Origin: Liolophura sinensis
Lineage: Eukaryota; Mollusca; Polyplacophora; Chitonida; Chitonidae
DNA: 64,000 bases
NCBI RefSeq assembly: GCF_032854445.1
Contig: NC_088300.1
Coordinates: forward strand, 46,472,984-46,536,983
Direction of reading: 5' to 3'
The stretch's first letter is position 1; every line of letters starts with the position of its first letter. Position numbers and translations under genes: made by a program. Below are positions 12,303 through 25,147 of the stretch, piece after piece. The notes below the pieces were generated by a model. The model saw nothing but the letters and a program-made list of their open reading frames with translations, did not search any database and was not told the origin of the DNA.

Positions 12303-13130
12303 TAAGCTTTAAAGTGAAAGGTATTGCGCTGTTCACGGGATACTTCCGCACCGAATGGGTCTCTTAGCGCAATTTTATTTTCATCACGCAGCTAGACATT
12401 TTAGTAATTCCTTGTTGATCTGTGTGAAAGCAAGAACCTGATTATATATACGCTACCATTTTCTGCTGGTGGACACTCATTTCTTTACGGGCAAAATCAT
12501 TAGCAAAATATTTGCATGCGTGGTATTGCTGTTTTCTCCACCGATAAATCTGTACAGTGTATAACTGAAACATGATTTGAATAAGGCGTTGAACACCATT
12601 CAAGTCAATAGATATAAAAAAAAACTATTGAAAAAGTTTTAAAAGGTGTCGTATTCAACACCGTGACTTAAATCACAGCACAGAATTTCCATAGCACTTT
12701 CTTAATTACTCTTTGGCAGTGGCGTGGTCGATTTTGTCACCCCGCCTTAACAAAAGTGGTAGTTTCAGTTTGAACATTGTTAACAATCCTTATAGTTAAA
12801 ATTGGATAGCACTTTACCGAAAGGCCCTGCATATGGCGTGCATATCCCGTGTGTTGTGTGACGATTTCAGAGAGTTACATGACTACAAAAACGAGACGAT
12901 TTTCCTCAAGACGCCTGTCTATATAAGTTTCCTGAATCCTCTTGTGAGTAAATAGTAAACTTCTAATTCTGTCCAATTCTGGTTATCGAGGGCCCACGAA
13001 GGATGGATTTAAATCGTGTTCAATAAATCAGTAAAATATATATTTTCGATTAACAAACCTCTTAGAACATTTATATGATTCCTGTCCACTAAAAGATTAA
13101 TCTGTTAAATTTAACAGAAAGCCTGTTATT

Positions 13131-13302
13131 TGAGTGATGCTAGAATATGTTCTGTTATTGTTATTGCAGCAGTCTATTCTTTTAAATATAACACGCATAT
13201 TTTATTAATTCAACGTAACCATTCTATTATACTAACAGCATATTATGTTGAATATGACAGAATATTGTGTTATAATTACCGAGTACATTCTAGCATCACT
13301 CA
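13131..13302. mobile_element. 172-bp fold-back element with 16-bp perfect terminal inverted repeats
   Basis: TGAGTGATGCTAGAAT at 13131-13146 is matched by its exact reverse complement at 13287-13302. A few further inner positions match imperfectly. The size and AT-rich interior resemble a MITE, but no clear target duplication is seen. The open frame 13130-13462 across it matches nothing I know. Confidence 0.55.
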
Positions 13303-14639
13303 CAACAAACTTATTTTTGGAGTGTATTCATATCGCGATTATTGTCTTAAAACAACGTCCATATTGCTTGGAATACGAACGTCTGTTTCAACGGATAGAT
13401 TCTTAGTGCCTCGGTGGTTTTTGTTCAACGTGAAACTTGTGAGTAGTGACCGCCACGTCTAATATGTCTTTATATACGTATATGTAAATGTTTGGGGTGA
13501 GGACTAGATTGTTAAGTCTTTTAAAAAGTAAATAACTCACATTTTAACTTGGATGTAACCTCGTTCCAGAAGAAAATATGAGACGGAAATATAAAAGGCT
13601 GTTGCTGCCATCTCGCTCCTAAAACAATCGCACGCGGATAGTTTTGATATCTCCCTATATTTCTGTCACAAATTATCCGTGCAGTTCCTTATTCGGCGTT
13701 CAATTTTCCGCGTTTTGGTTATTCGTTCTTTTTTTTGGGGGGGGGGGAGGTTCCTTAAGTTTTGGCAGCCTTTTGGCAACACATTTGCATCGTCTAGAGT
13801 CGTGTGGGTCGGTAAAAGACTATTTGTATAATGTCCCAATTGAACAGGAGGTGTCGACATTTTTTTTTCCTTCTGAAAACACCCTTCCTTCATTTGATTG
13901 CTCAATTCTTCTGACTATCCAATGTGAACATCCATATTGCCTACCTTAATTCCATCCGTATGAGAGTGATGTGTAAGTTGTTGACCACCATGGTCTCTAC
14001 TTCGAGCTTGCGTTTATCTCTCGCAGAACTTGAACTGCTGATAATTGCAAACTGTCAGCATTTATTTGGGTATTTAGAAAGCATCAAGAAATAATCCTTA
14101 GACCAAAACTTTTGTCGTAAGTGGCCGGTTTTGTTCACTGTGCTAAAAGTCTTTCATTACGTTTTCTACTTAAAAAGCCCTCAAATATTGTTATTTTGTG
14201 GGCAAGCTGTCCTCGTCAATCAATTCGCCCGTTTGGAGGAAGTAATTTCTTTCTTATTAATCCTTCGATCAAGAGAAATCGTTTTGATGTGTGAGTGTAA
14301 TGCGACCATTAATGCCAGTGAAGGCGTTATTCATATTTAATGCAGATTTTCTAGTTGATGCCACTTCAGTACAGATTTATCTCACGTAGCCGTCACTTAA
14401 CAAGTTTGTTCACCCTGTAATTCAAGCTGGAATGTAATCCTTTGACGTCACACCGTTACGACATGTCAAAAATCGGTCTTCCGTTGCCGGCAGCTATAAC
14501 CAATGTCATTTCAGACTGCATCTTACTTCTAGACGTGTCTTGTTCGTCATCAGCATTCAACAAAAACCCTCCATTGTGTAAGTGAACGTTCCAGATTCAA
14601 CAACTGGTGTTCGCTAATAATATGGACGGCGCCTTTGTT

Positions 14640-14960
14640 GTGGTGACTGTGGAAGCGTTTCCGCGAAAAATGTAGTCGCTGAAATCCTACGCTGTGAGAA
14701 GTATGGAAATGTATCCGAAAAATGCAGCCGTCGAAACCTGCACTGTGAGGAGTATGGATGTGAATGTTAAAAAATATAATCGTCGAAACCTGTACACTGT
14801 GAGGAATACGGAAGTGAATTTGAAAAGAAATGCAGTCGTCCAAACCTATACACTGTGAGGAATATGGAAGTGGGTTCGTAAACTGGTGTCGTCGAAACCT
14901 GCATTGTGAAGACCATAAAAGTGTGTCCGAACATAGCAGTTGTTGAAATCTGAAGCGGAC
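14640..14960. repeat. Degenerate minisatellite, about 51-57 bp, five to six copies
   Basis: CGAAACCTGNACTGTGAGGA recurs near 14681, 14733, 14784, 14841 and 14894, with a worn copy at 14945. The minus strand stays open for 141 codons (14550-14975) with a His/Phe-rich repeating pattern, but a second overlapping frame is open too, so the openness is better explained by the repeat. Confidence 0.7.
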
Positions 14961-15567
14961 AAAGATAAAAGTCAAAAATATAGATACAAAGATGACAGCA
15001 AAAAAAGTATTCGATCAGAATTTTCACTGGTTCCTAAAATCTTTTCAATAAAAGTACCTGAATTTTTTGAAATAGTTTTCGAAACCTAGAAAGTTCTTCA
15101 TAAAAGAGTCCTAGAAATTTTTTGATTTTTCGACTGAAGGAAAATCCGGTTATCTCCACATGGAACTGTAAGCGTAAACTTAATAGTTCCTTACAGTATT
15201 GAAAACTAAATGTGAATACAGTGGTAGAAATGTTTGAAAAACATCTTCATAGCAAAATGGTCTCCGTAATAGAGCCCGCTCCTTTGTATTCACCAGCTGT
15301 ATATATGGACGACGGCACTATGTCAGTACATAATACATTAAGGAACCAGCCAAGGAAATATATGCAGCTCCCTGGATTGAAAGACCACTGACTCAGAGGG
15401 CACCTTATCTGGATTCCTCTATTTATCAAAACAACCAGGCTTCCTTTCAAGTTGATTGCATTCAAGAGAGATGACTAATTTCAGTATTATTATTATTATT
15501 CATTATTATGTATAGCATTGTCCCAGAAAGCCCTGCATATCGTGTATATCTAGCCTAGTTTTATATT

Positions 15568-15700
15568 TGTATGTTTGGGGTTTTACGTCGTTCATCACTC
15601 ACATCACGATGAGGAGTCAATAAGTATGTGTAAATATACTATCTTCGAGGCTGCTGCCACTAAAACATCGTGCCGAAGTCACCAACTATGATTAACATCG
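15568..15700 (-). mobile_element. Decayed family A SINE remnant
   Basis: TTTGGGGTTTTACGTCGTTC and ATCACGATGAGGAGTCA resemble the reverse complement of the family A 3' end. Homology fades in the rest. Confidence 0.35.
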
Positions 15701-17395
15701 GGTAAACCAGTCCTTTTTCCTTGCTCTATAACCTCTCAGTGTTTTAGAGTTTAATATGTTAAAGTGTGCGCTATCAATTTCGATTTCTATCTACGTCAGA
15801 ATTTTTTTCTTGAAACATTAAATCAAAGCTTTACCATCAAGCGCAATTAACAGTAATAGCATGGAGGATCTTTAGCGCTATATTTTGGTTGACGTATATA
15901 ATTCCATATATATGGCTATGCCATACTACCACAAGTAGCGTGCACTGTTCTCTACAAATTATAAACAAATAAGCATAGCATAACCATCGTTTTTTTGAGC
16001 TGTTGTTTCAGCAAGTGAAATCATAGCATTTCGTCTCTTTATAGTAACGACCATGCAGGCCAAAACAGTTTTCTGTTCCATCCAAACCAGACAAATTTGA
16101 TATATTTTAACGAGGTGCAATATAACAGGGCAGTAATTTATAGTGTATTAACAGCCTATATTGCCTGTGTGGCAGTAATATCCATTCAGTGCTACAGCAC
16201 TCTTCACTTCGGAGACAAATCTTGGAACCAATAACAAGAACAGTGTATGTGTAACATTGACCAGCGGCTAGGGGCTGTATAAACATGGCGCCGTTTTAAT
16301 ATCCCTGCTGTGCTTATAAATAAACGGTTGCAATAAAAGCGTAACTGAAATATTTTCATAAGCTCACTTGCGGCATAGCAAGACTTTGTGTGCATTAAAC
16401 ACTAATGTGGAGATGTATTGAAGTTGACGTGTTGGATATTACATGCGTTATGTCAATGGCTGGAAACTATTGATTATTCTTCTACATCCAGGTAAATATC
16501 TTCGTTAAAATATGTATTAACTTTTATGTTACGAATGCTTGCTTTGACGCCTAGATTTAGCTTCTTTTAATTGTGTATTAATTTTATATTATTTTATGTT
16601 ATTTTATTTTATATTATATTATTGCCCTTGAATGTTGTTTTCCGGTTGACGGGTTGAACTGTATGTGATTTGGACTCCTCGCTTACTGTGGAAAACCTTC
16701 ACAAGGATTAGGAGCCGTGACAGTGACGCAATGTGTGTCAGAGCACCGAGAATAACCACAGTAAAACAGTTTGTATTTAGACAGTATCAAATCCATAGGC
16801 GTGCCACTGCCTTAAGTTTCTAGTTTTATACAGATCTAGTGGTCATCGAGTCTGTGAAAATCGATAGTGTTGAATGGTGCATAGCATGTGGGACATATAA
16901 CAGCCCTTCGGTATCCTCTTGATGCGGTGAACATTCTGGCCGCTGAAAAGAAGAACATAGCAGATAGAAAATCGACGATGTATCACCCTACTTGTACGAT
17001 GACCATGCAGACTATCAAAACCCAGGATGTATGCACCGTAAGGACCGATAAACCAGAGTGAAAATGTCTCATCATGCAGTATACGGATTACCTCGCAGGC
17101 AATTAATTAAGACATTATATACGTCTAAAATAATAAGAAAATGACCTCAACCCCCCACAACCAATCGCCGTCTGTCCTCCCTCCCAGCATATGCGTACAA
17201 CTGACAATCCAATCAATACTGACGCAAGATCTCCGTAATTATAGATCAATTGATTATATTTTTACACTGTTCATCTTCCATACCCATATAATTCTACTTT
17301 TACCTTAAATTCAACTAAATCGTTGTCTATGCGTTTTCTCCACAAGCTTTTCAACTCTCTTTTAGTTGATTTATTTGACAGTTAATAACTTAACA
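15701..17395. other. No gene seen
   Basis: Very AT-rich, with a TATT/TTAT-rich stretch near 16555-16625. Confidence 0.5.
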
Positions 17396-17407
17396 TCTTA
17401 CTCAAGA

Positions 17408-17635
17408 CCGGCCCGGATAGCACAGTTGGTAGAGCGTATAATGGCTCAGTATAATGTCTCGGGCGTGGCGGCTTACTTGCCAGTTTACTTGCCTTCGGTA
17501 AGTCGTCTCAGTGAAGCAGCACTAGATAAAAGAGCTTTGGAACTCCGCCCTGCAAGAAGGAGGCACATTACACACACCCTAAAGGATTCCTGACTGAAAA
17601 ATTGTTGAGTACCACATTCAACCCCAAGCACTCGC
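17408..17635 (+). mobile_element. Internally deleted family A SINE with perfect target duplication
   Basis: The head CCCGGATAGCACAGTTGG...TAGAGCGT jumps straight to ATAATGGCTC, losing about 120 bp of the family body. The 3' core is present. It is bracketed by identical 12-bp TCTTACTCAAGA at 17396-17407 and 17636-17647. Confidence 0.9.
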
Positions 17636-17668
17636 TCTTACTCAAGAACATTTCTCTTAAATTCACAG

Positions 17669-17715
17669 TGCGTGTGTGTGTGTGCGCGCGTGTGTGTGTG
17701 TGTATTTATATGTGT
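17669..17715. repeat. GT microsatellite
   Basis: A (GT)n/(GC)n tract starts about 20 bp after the SINE target duplication. Confidence 0.85.
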
Positions 17716-18954
17716 GTCGTGTCTGTATAAGGGAAGTATTGGGATTTTGTCTGTGGACAGTTATGCAGTAATTAGGGTTTGGGTTGCAGCCATACGCTTC
17801 TTGATATAACCAAATCAGCAAGTATAGTATAGAAACGTCTTAATTTCTTAAACTAAACCGAGTTATCGGTCGTGTACTGTCGTGTGAGTCAAACCGGAAT
17901 GTCACATGTGATGTGTCCCAGTGTCGCTGAAAACTGAGGAATGTTTCTCCTTTAGAAGTTACCAGCTCTATTTATGTACTATTTCTGAAATATTCTTTGA
18001 TGGAACAGGTATTTAAGGTTGGCGAATCTCTGACGTGACGCTGAGATGAAAGAGGTCCATGGCTTGTCGTGTCTCTTAAATCAGCTTATCGCCTGTCACT
18101 TTTCTTAACCCAGATTTTCACATGTTGTATGTCTGCTTTCTTTTGTCTTTTTGTCATCGACTAAGTCTGTTAAGCTATAGAGTACAATGTTTGAAACAAA
18201 TATGATAAAAATGATAATAATGGTAATAGTGATAATAAACAACCATGCTGTAACCGAGCGTGAAACCATCATACGCCACCCGTGAAAACTGCTCGCATGT
18301 AAATACCCTAGATCACGCCATTTATGGAATGTAAAAAGTTGAATACAAAAATCCTCCCCATGCGTTCCTCCAATCAGAGTTTTTACAGTGTTATATACAA
18401 ATCTATATATGGGCAGTGATGATGCTTGATGTTATACTTAACCAGCTTGGTGTTATTAATCTTCATGCATGTAAAGGTAAATAACCGCTGTGCCTGATGA
18501 GCTATTCAGTGACCAGTATAACTTAGAGAGAGTGTGTTAATCTGGTTGCGTTAATATCATTCTCGTGTCAGCAGGGGGGAAATCGCACATTATGTGATGT
18601 AACAGGAGATGCCAATGGTTTTCTAAATGGTGGACCATTCATCAACGATGGGAAAGCTTTGAAAAGGCTGAAAGATAATCAGTGAACTGTTCTGTGAGGT
18701 TTTGAAGGCATTTGCTTTTAGACATTTTAGGTGGGTCTATATAATTTCAGCCCATGCATCTAAAATGTCACGAAGGTAGACTAAAGCCCTCAGCTGTTTG
18801 CCTTTTCACATGTGACAGATCACAATATTCCGATCTGAATAAGATATCAATGTGTCTGGGAAAGCTTTTCATCTGAGCTGCACATGCACGTTTGCCCATG
18901 ATGTTACTCGCCAATAAATCAGGCCCTTGACCAGTTTTGATGGTGTATTCAAGA

Positions 18955-19036
18955 TGTTCCTGTTTCCTCCTAGCATGGGCCAGTTTTGGTGGTGTACTCT
19001 TGAACACCACTTTAAACACCAATGAAATAAACAAAT
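18955..19036 (+). mobile_element. Decayed family B SINE remnant
   Basis: GTTTCCTCCTAGCATGGGCC, then TACTCTTGAACACC and AAACACCAATGAAATAAAC, in family order but diverged. Confidence 0.45.
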
Positions 19037-22000
19037 ACATGTATATCCTGCCAAGTTTTGCAGACTGTGCAGACTCGGTTTCATGCCATTTTTATTTCCC
19101 ACTCAATAAACGTATGGCGTATATAATGTAATAGACCTGTATGCTATTCGTCGTTGTGCGGGATAAACTGTGGTGAGCTAAAACACTGATCCACATGACA
19201 CACTAGACTAGAATGTAGCCGCCATAAAACAAATCATCTTCATCAGTACCATCATGATTCGCCCTTAAAGTAGCTCTCTGTGCTGCAGACGAAACAACCA
19301 TCGTGCCTTCTTTCTTTGACTGTGAAGGACATTTGTGTAACACAAGTAGATTTGGATCACTTGCTTTCTTTGCAGTACTAGTCCTCAGATCTCTGGAGAA
19401 AACAAAAAGAAAACATGTTCAGTTTTCTTCCAAGCCGGGAATCAATGACTATTTAGAGATATACAAGATCTCTCCTGAGGCATAGTACAATTAAAGAAAC
19501 TCCTGGAATAAATGTGTGTAGCCAAACCCTGCAGCTGGAATAAAAGACGGTTGTATATATTACTTCTTCCTCCGCCATATCTATAATGCTGAAAAAATTG
19601 TATTTCCAAGGGCACTTATGACGAAGTGGCTACGAGTTCCGTTCGTGTGTAGATAGTGCAGACATAACGGAGTAATGTCAATTAAGAGTTGACGTAGATG
19701 CAGGATATAACGAACTAGCCCATCCTTCCTCTGCTCAATGGAGATGACAACAAAATGTGATTGCATGGTAGAAGGACATCTCGTTTCCTGGAGACAGGCA
19801 TTACCCTACCTGTAGGAAATCCGAGACCCAATAGTGAAGCCGCGTTGGACGAAGTTAGGGGGGACCACACCACTGTCTGTCCGCTTTTCCTTGAACTTAG
19901 CGGCCTTGAACTGCATACAGGGGCAGGTGACGTATTCAGAGTAGAGATAACCCGACTTGTTTACCCGCTGGTATACTGTGTTTATCGATAGAGGATGAAG
20001 AGTTCATCGACAAACGAGGCGCAGGGTAGAATTTCGCTACGATAGACAAATGAAGTGTTAAAGTGGCGCTTACAGTGCTTTTTTTCACAGTGTCGCATAA
20101 CCGTTACGCAAAACACTTTTCAGCATTGTACCCGTCTTCCAATCTGCTATATGCGAATAGTTATCAGTTGATTGTAACAGCCTTATACATGCGCTGTGGA
20201 TTGCATGCAAAAGTCTCCGGTTTCCAATTAGCTGTGCACAAAAGTTTGACGTTCATGCCCTGTGAATACTTGAAGAAAGCGTTCACTTGTAAAATAAGGA
20301 TAAAATATTAAACCATATTTACCACACCAGGGTGAAAATTACTACATAGTGAAAAGGACTTCAGTATATATAGGTACTCAACCTCTGTTCATTTTATGTT
20401 TTGTGTTGATCTCTGTTTTTGTTTTGCTCCGATCAAATGTATGCTGTCAAGTCTGCTCAGGGAATTCCTTGCTTGTACTGACAAACACATGCATAATTAA
20501 TTGCGAAACAATCGTCAACCATGATGAATATTCAGTATTTCACTTTCAAAGGTGCAAGGAATGTTGAGGAGTTCAGTTGTCATAGAAAACACCTTAACAT
20601 GTTCAAACCTGTCTAATTGTGCCCAACATGTAACTATGAAAACTTGAACTTCTGTTAACAACAAAGACAAAAATCCCACTGAATACAAGAACTTTATTGT
20701 TAATCAATTCACATCTCTGGGCCATAATTCTACCTGTATAGAAAAAAAAAATGGAACGTTGCATGAGTGAAAGACACATGCAAAGAACAGGTCATGGGTT
20801 CCACTGAAATATTCTCACATATCTGTCAGAGCACATTACTTTACACCTGTTGATTCCTTTAAAAACTGGAACAAGCTATTTTTAAAAGAGATTCATTGCA
20901 TAAGACATAAATCCCCAAGTCTTAATCACGCCACAAAATAAAAACAAGAAATTAACTTTTTTTCTCATAGATCATTTCATTTATTCTTTGTTCTTGTGTG
21001 TAAACTGTTTGTTATTTGAAACATACCCTGCATTTCTGGACCGTGGCATAGATGTATGTCGAAATATAGATTTAGCAAAGTATTGTATTATACCTGAAAG
21101 AAATCAATGAGACCAAGAGCTAACTTGCGTAGGACCATATGGTTAAATTCAAGCAAAGAACGTAAGCCTTTTCTGTACTGAAATAACTGAAGAAGGCTTT
21201 TTTACATTTCACGGTAATGTATTTAAGCGTCTAGATTTTGAGTTCTTTCAATATATGCACACATAGTTAACTCCTGATTTTTTGTATTTGCATCAGATTT
21301 CCGAAATTACTCTACTTATTAGTGCCTTCGTTTAGAGTAGATTAGTGTGGCGGCACAGCTTCTTGCTTGCGCAGTATGGTGAACTTTGTATGGGGATTAA
21401 TGTATTTTTTAATCTAGTAAACTTGTGGTGTAACATATTTTTAAATCTAGAAAATAGTAATATCGGTGTGACGAGAAGATGCGGTGTTTGACTTCTCTAC
21501 AAGAATTTTATAGTAACACTTGTTGTAGATAAATATATTGTTGGAAACTTGTTGGAACGTCTTTGGATCGGTCAGATATTATTTTCTGAAGGTCAGGAAG
21601 TACCTCTTGCATGTACCGCATAACCGTATAGAACTTGATGAGTCTAAGGTACAAAGTTTAATAGTGTTTACCGCCTAGTTCCATTTTCAGGTTAGCATAA
21701 CACCGAAATTTGCTATTCTACTTCTCCGCCTAATACCTTCATCATTGAAAGGACATGATGTTATTAGATGAGAAAATAATCGACAGATGTATTTTCTGTA
21801 AATCCAACGCTGTAGATAGCCTGCAGGATTGGCGAAAAAGTAATCTTGTTGAGAAAAAAGTTATCTCCGATCTCAGATTTCTTATGTAATCCACTTAATG
21901 GCACGGACCTTGTTTAAAGGCGAAAAATAGGTCGTTACTGGTGAAGCTCTAACATCTGAAATGCGGCAAAGCTCTCGTCTGTCGGAGAAGTCGGTGAAGC

Positions 22001-23906
22001 AGACGATTCTTCAACATGTAACTTCATCCGGGTTGTTCAGTGTACATTGCACCTCGTCCCACGCAGTACTTGTTTTTATATGCCCAATTCAAAATGCTTC
22101 AATATCATTAATCGTGATTTTCAGACGCGGTTTTACACTGTTTGACACATCGTTTTTATGCCTTTTCTTCTACTTCCACAAATGCGCCTTTAGCACATAT
22201 TGGACTGGTGAAACAAAATTATCGCAGAATTACATAATATAGTCCTTCCTATACAACATCCTTTGATTTTTAATCAAACACAGTTTGAATGAGGATGGTT
22301 AGACTGATTGCGGGAATGTGAAACACAGGTATGATTTTAGCAAGTGTCGTATTATTACTCCGGGGCCTTTCATTAACTAGAAGTCACTGAGTTCAAACAC
22401 AGCTAATGCTGTCTTGCTATACATGTGTACAGACCTCTGTAGCTGAGTAGTGGACTACGTAACAGATCGGACATCATCGTCGTCTATTTATCCTTTCAAG
22501 TAATGTTTAAAAGAATAGGTTAGTAATTCTATTAAAGAAATATTTATGTTCTTAGTGATTTGATTTGTGCTCTGTTTAATTACTCGGTTTGCCCCCATAG
22601 TCTGACACAGGACAAAATATACTCAACGGTTAAGTGGGCGGAAGTGCTGATTGATTTAGAGCATGGATCATCAATCGATAAGAACCATCATGGCGTCAAA
22701 AATGGTCAAGAAACGCACGGAATTTATCAGTATGGATAAACCAGCCCAAAGCTTTAGCCGTGGGATAAATGGTCAATTTGTTGCCTTTTGCTTCTGCTGT
22801 TGAATGAGTGATAAGCTGGTTGTGGCGGCTAAATGAACGGTACTGATCGATCTAATTGATAATAGTGTTTTCATCCCGGCCTTCTCACGGAGATAAGCAC
22901 CGCTAACAGGATAGAGGGGTAGCATGCTATGTAAATGGACTGTCAGTAGCGACCCATTGTAATGTTTGGGGGCTTCCTTAGGGAACGCCGCCGGTATATT
23001 GGGCCAGGCATGATCAGGTGTGTAGATATACTTGAAGTATTGCTTCCTAGAGCTGGGATATTAACGCGTCCCCAAGGGAGTGTAATCTGTTCTCTGGTCT
23101 GGCAGCGTGTCGTGTGTTTGTTTACCCTGACCATCTCCATATATGACCGTCATATTAACGGGTGAACATCTGGAGCAATGCGACACGGTATCACCAAAGC
23201 CTCATGGGAAAATATGAATAATTATTATTTGTCGTTCGCCTTTTCAGAACTGATCGTAAACTATGAGCCGATTGTATCAAAAACAAGCTCACTAGACACG
23301 CGTAACTTTTTGCTGATCAGTTACTTAAAAATTTATGGTCTGAGAGGTGCTATTAATGTGTGTATTCCCAGTGGAGAGCCAATCGGATTGCATGCAGCGT
23401 GTTGATGATGGTCGTTCGCTGACCAGGCTTGTTTTCACGGTAAAGCGACGATCTGTCGTTTACATGGATAGCTAATAGTCATTTGTCGTGACTCTGGTTC
23501 CGCTGATACGGAGCGACCAGGCCAGGAAGTGAGCCATTATATTGTCCATCTCATAGGGACTGTCTTCAAGCCGCATAGTGAGGTACGCTTAATGAGAACC
23601 AATTCACAACCGTGAATACTTAATTACTGACTCGTGCTGCTGTCCTGGTAGGATGTGTGCGTGAAATGTCTTTGTTTCTACCAATCTCGCCTTCTCATCC
23701 ATTTCTCCGATACCTCACCTTCACCAATATGTTTATCAATGTACAGCTTGACCTTCATGTATAGTGCTGGATCAGTGGTGACAGTCTCGTTATCTAAATA
23801 AGCTGCAGAGAAATGGCGTTTCTGAGATTAGATGAGTATCTTCTGTAAAAATCGGTATACGTCGTCTGTTTTGTACCGTTTTGGGTGTTTACCATTATTT
23901 GGCACT
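19037..23906. other. No gene seen
   Basis: The short frames here (for example 19303-19485, 21961-22242, 22943-23405) show no domain or repeat homology I can name. Confidence 0.45.
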
Positions 23907-24105
23907 GGGGTATGTCGCTTGTTTTATACCTTGTTATATGTTTTTCCATCTTAGACATTGGAATATGTTACCTGTTTTATACCTTCTTATATGTTTATCC
24001 ATCTTAGGCATTGGAATATGTTACCGGTTTTATACCTTCTTACATGTTTTTTCCATCTTAGGCATTGGAGTATGTTACCGGTTTTATGACTTCTTATATG
24101 TTAAG
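23907..24105 (+). repeat. 53-bp minisatellite, four copies
   Basis: GGAATATGTTACCGGTTTTA, then TACCTTCTTATATG and CCATCTTAGGCATT recur from 23907, 23960, 24013 and 24067. Confidence 0.9.
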
Positions 24106-24115
24106 ACATGGTGCT

Positions 24116-24295
24116 AGGGGCTGTCTATCTTGCTACTTTTTAAGTATTTATGTGAACAGTTAGAATAAACCCGTAAGTGTGGTAAATTAACAACGGGTTG
24201 AATTACACTTGTTACATGCGGCCATTTACGCCAACTATCACACTATCGTTGCTTTGATATTACTCTCTGTACGCTGTAGCCTTTAATATTATGGG
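24116..24295 (+). repeat. Uncharacterised dispersed repeat, copy 3
   Basis: Matches copy 2 best at GTGAACAGTTAGAATA, GCGGCCATTTACGCCAACTA, TCACACTATCGTTGCTTTGA and ATTACTCTCTG...GCTGTA. Starts immediately after a 53-bp minisatellite. Confidence 0.55.
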
Positions 24296-25124
24296 TATCT
24301 CACTCAGGAAACTCTTTGTATAATGATCAAGATGTGCAAGCATATAAATGACCCTTTAGGAGTGTGATGTTTGCACAGTTCATCGACTAATGTTACCATA
24401 CGCGACTTATGTATGTTGTATTTATTATACATTAGATATTTCCTCATGTCAATGTGAGGGAGTGACATCACACGCCCCAATCACAATGTTAATTTGTGCC
24501 TGAGTGAACACTGAGCCACCTCAGTAGTTTGTTCAACATGAGTAGCGATACACACACAACTTGGCTTTGTAATAGTTACTGCAAGCGTATGAATAGTCAC
24601 TTGCTGGAAGAACTCGCTTTTTGCGCATGTCAATGAAGTCTGACAGATGGTTTGAGTTGGGCAGCGTCGGTTTACTCATAGCACCATGGTTTACATGAGT
24701 ACAATACTTTTGAAAGGGGAGCACAATAATGGCTGTTTAGACACGTTAATATTCACTTACGTTTCAACATTGATAATCATGCACCAGCATATTTAAACCA
24801 TTTGTGTGCGCTTAAAAGGCAAAAATAACATTAGATTTCAAAAGACTCACAATCATCCAGGGATTCCAACTCCGGTATATTAGTTCATGTGAAAGACGTT
24901 ACATCGATATCCATGTTAGGCGGTTCTCCGCCTCAAACCATTAACCTGAACTCATGTATGGTGGCTGATGGTGTATATGTTCTCTTTTGAATAGCACGGC
25001 TTGTGAAAATAATCTAATTTCACCTGGCTGTGTGGGTAATCACGTATATTTCTGTATAGTATCTGTTTTCTGCATGTATGTTCTGTGTAAAGGGAGATAT
25101 ATATGCTCCCCCCCCCCAAGGTCT

Positions 25125-25147
25125 GGAATATATGCTTCATATATTCC
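25125..25147. other. Perfect 10-bp-stem hairpin
   Basis: GGAATATATG and CATATATTCC flank a CTT loop. It is preceded by a C10 run. Confidence 0.5.

Noticed and set aside
22962-23165. Possible Tc1/mariner transposase remnant (MFGGFLRERR...)
   Set aside because: Resemblance to the VWGG motif region is only a few residues and no catalytic Asp or inverted repeats were found.
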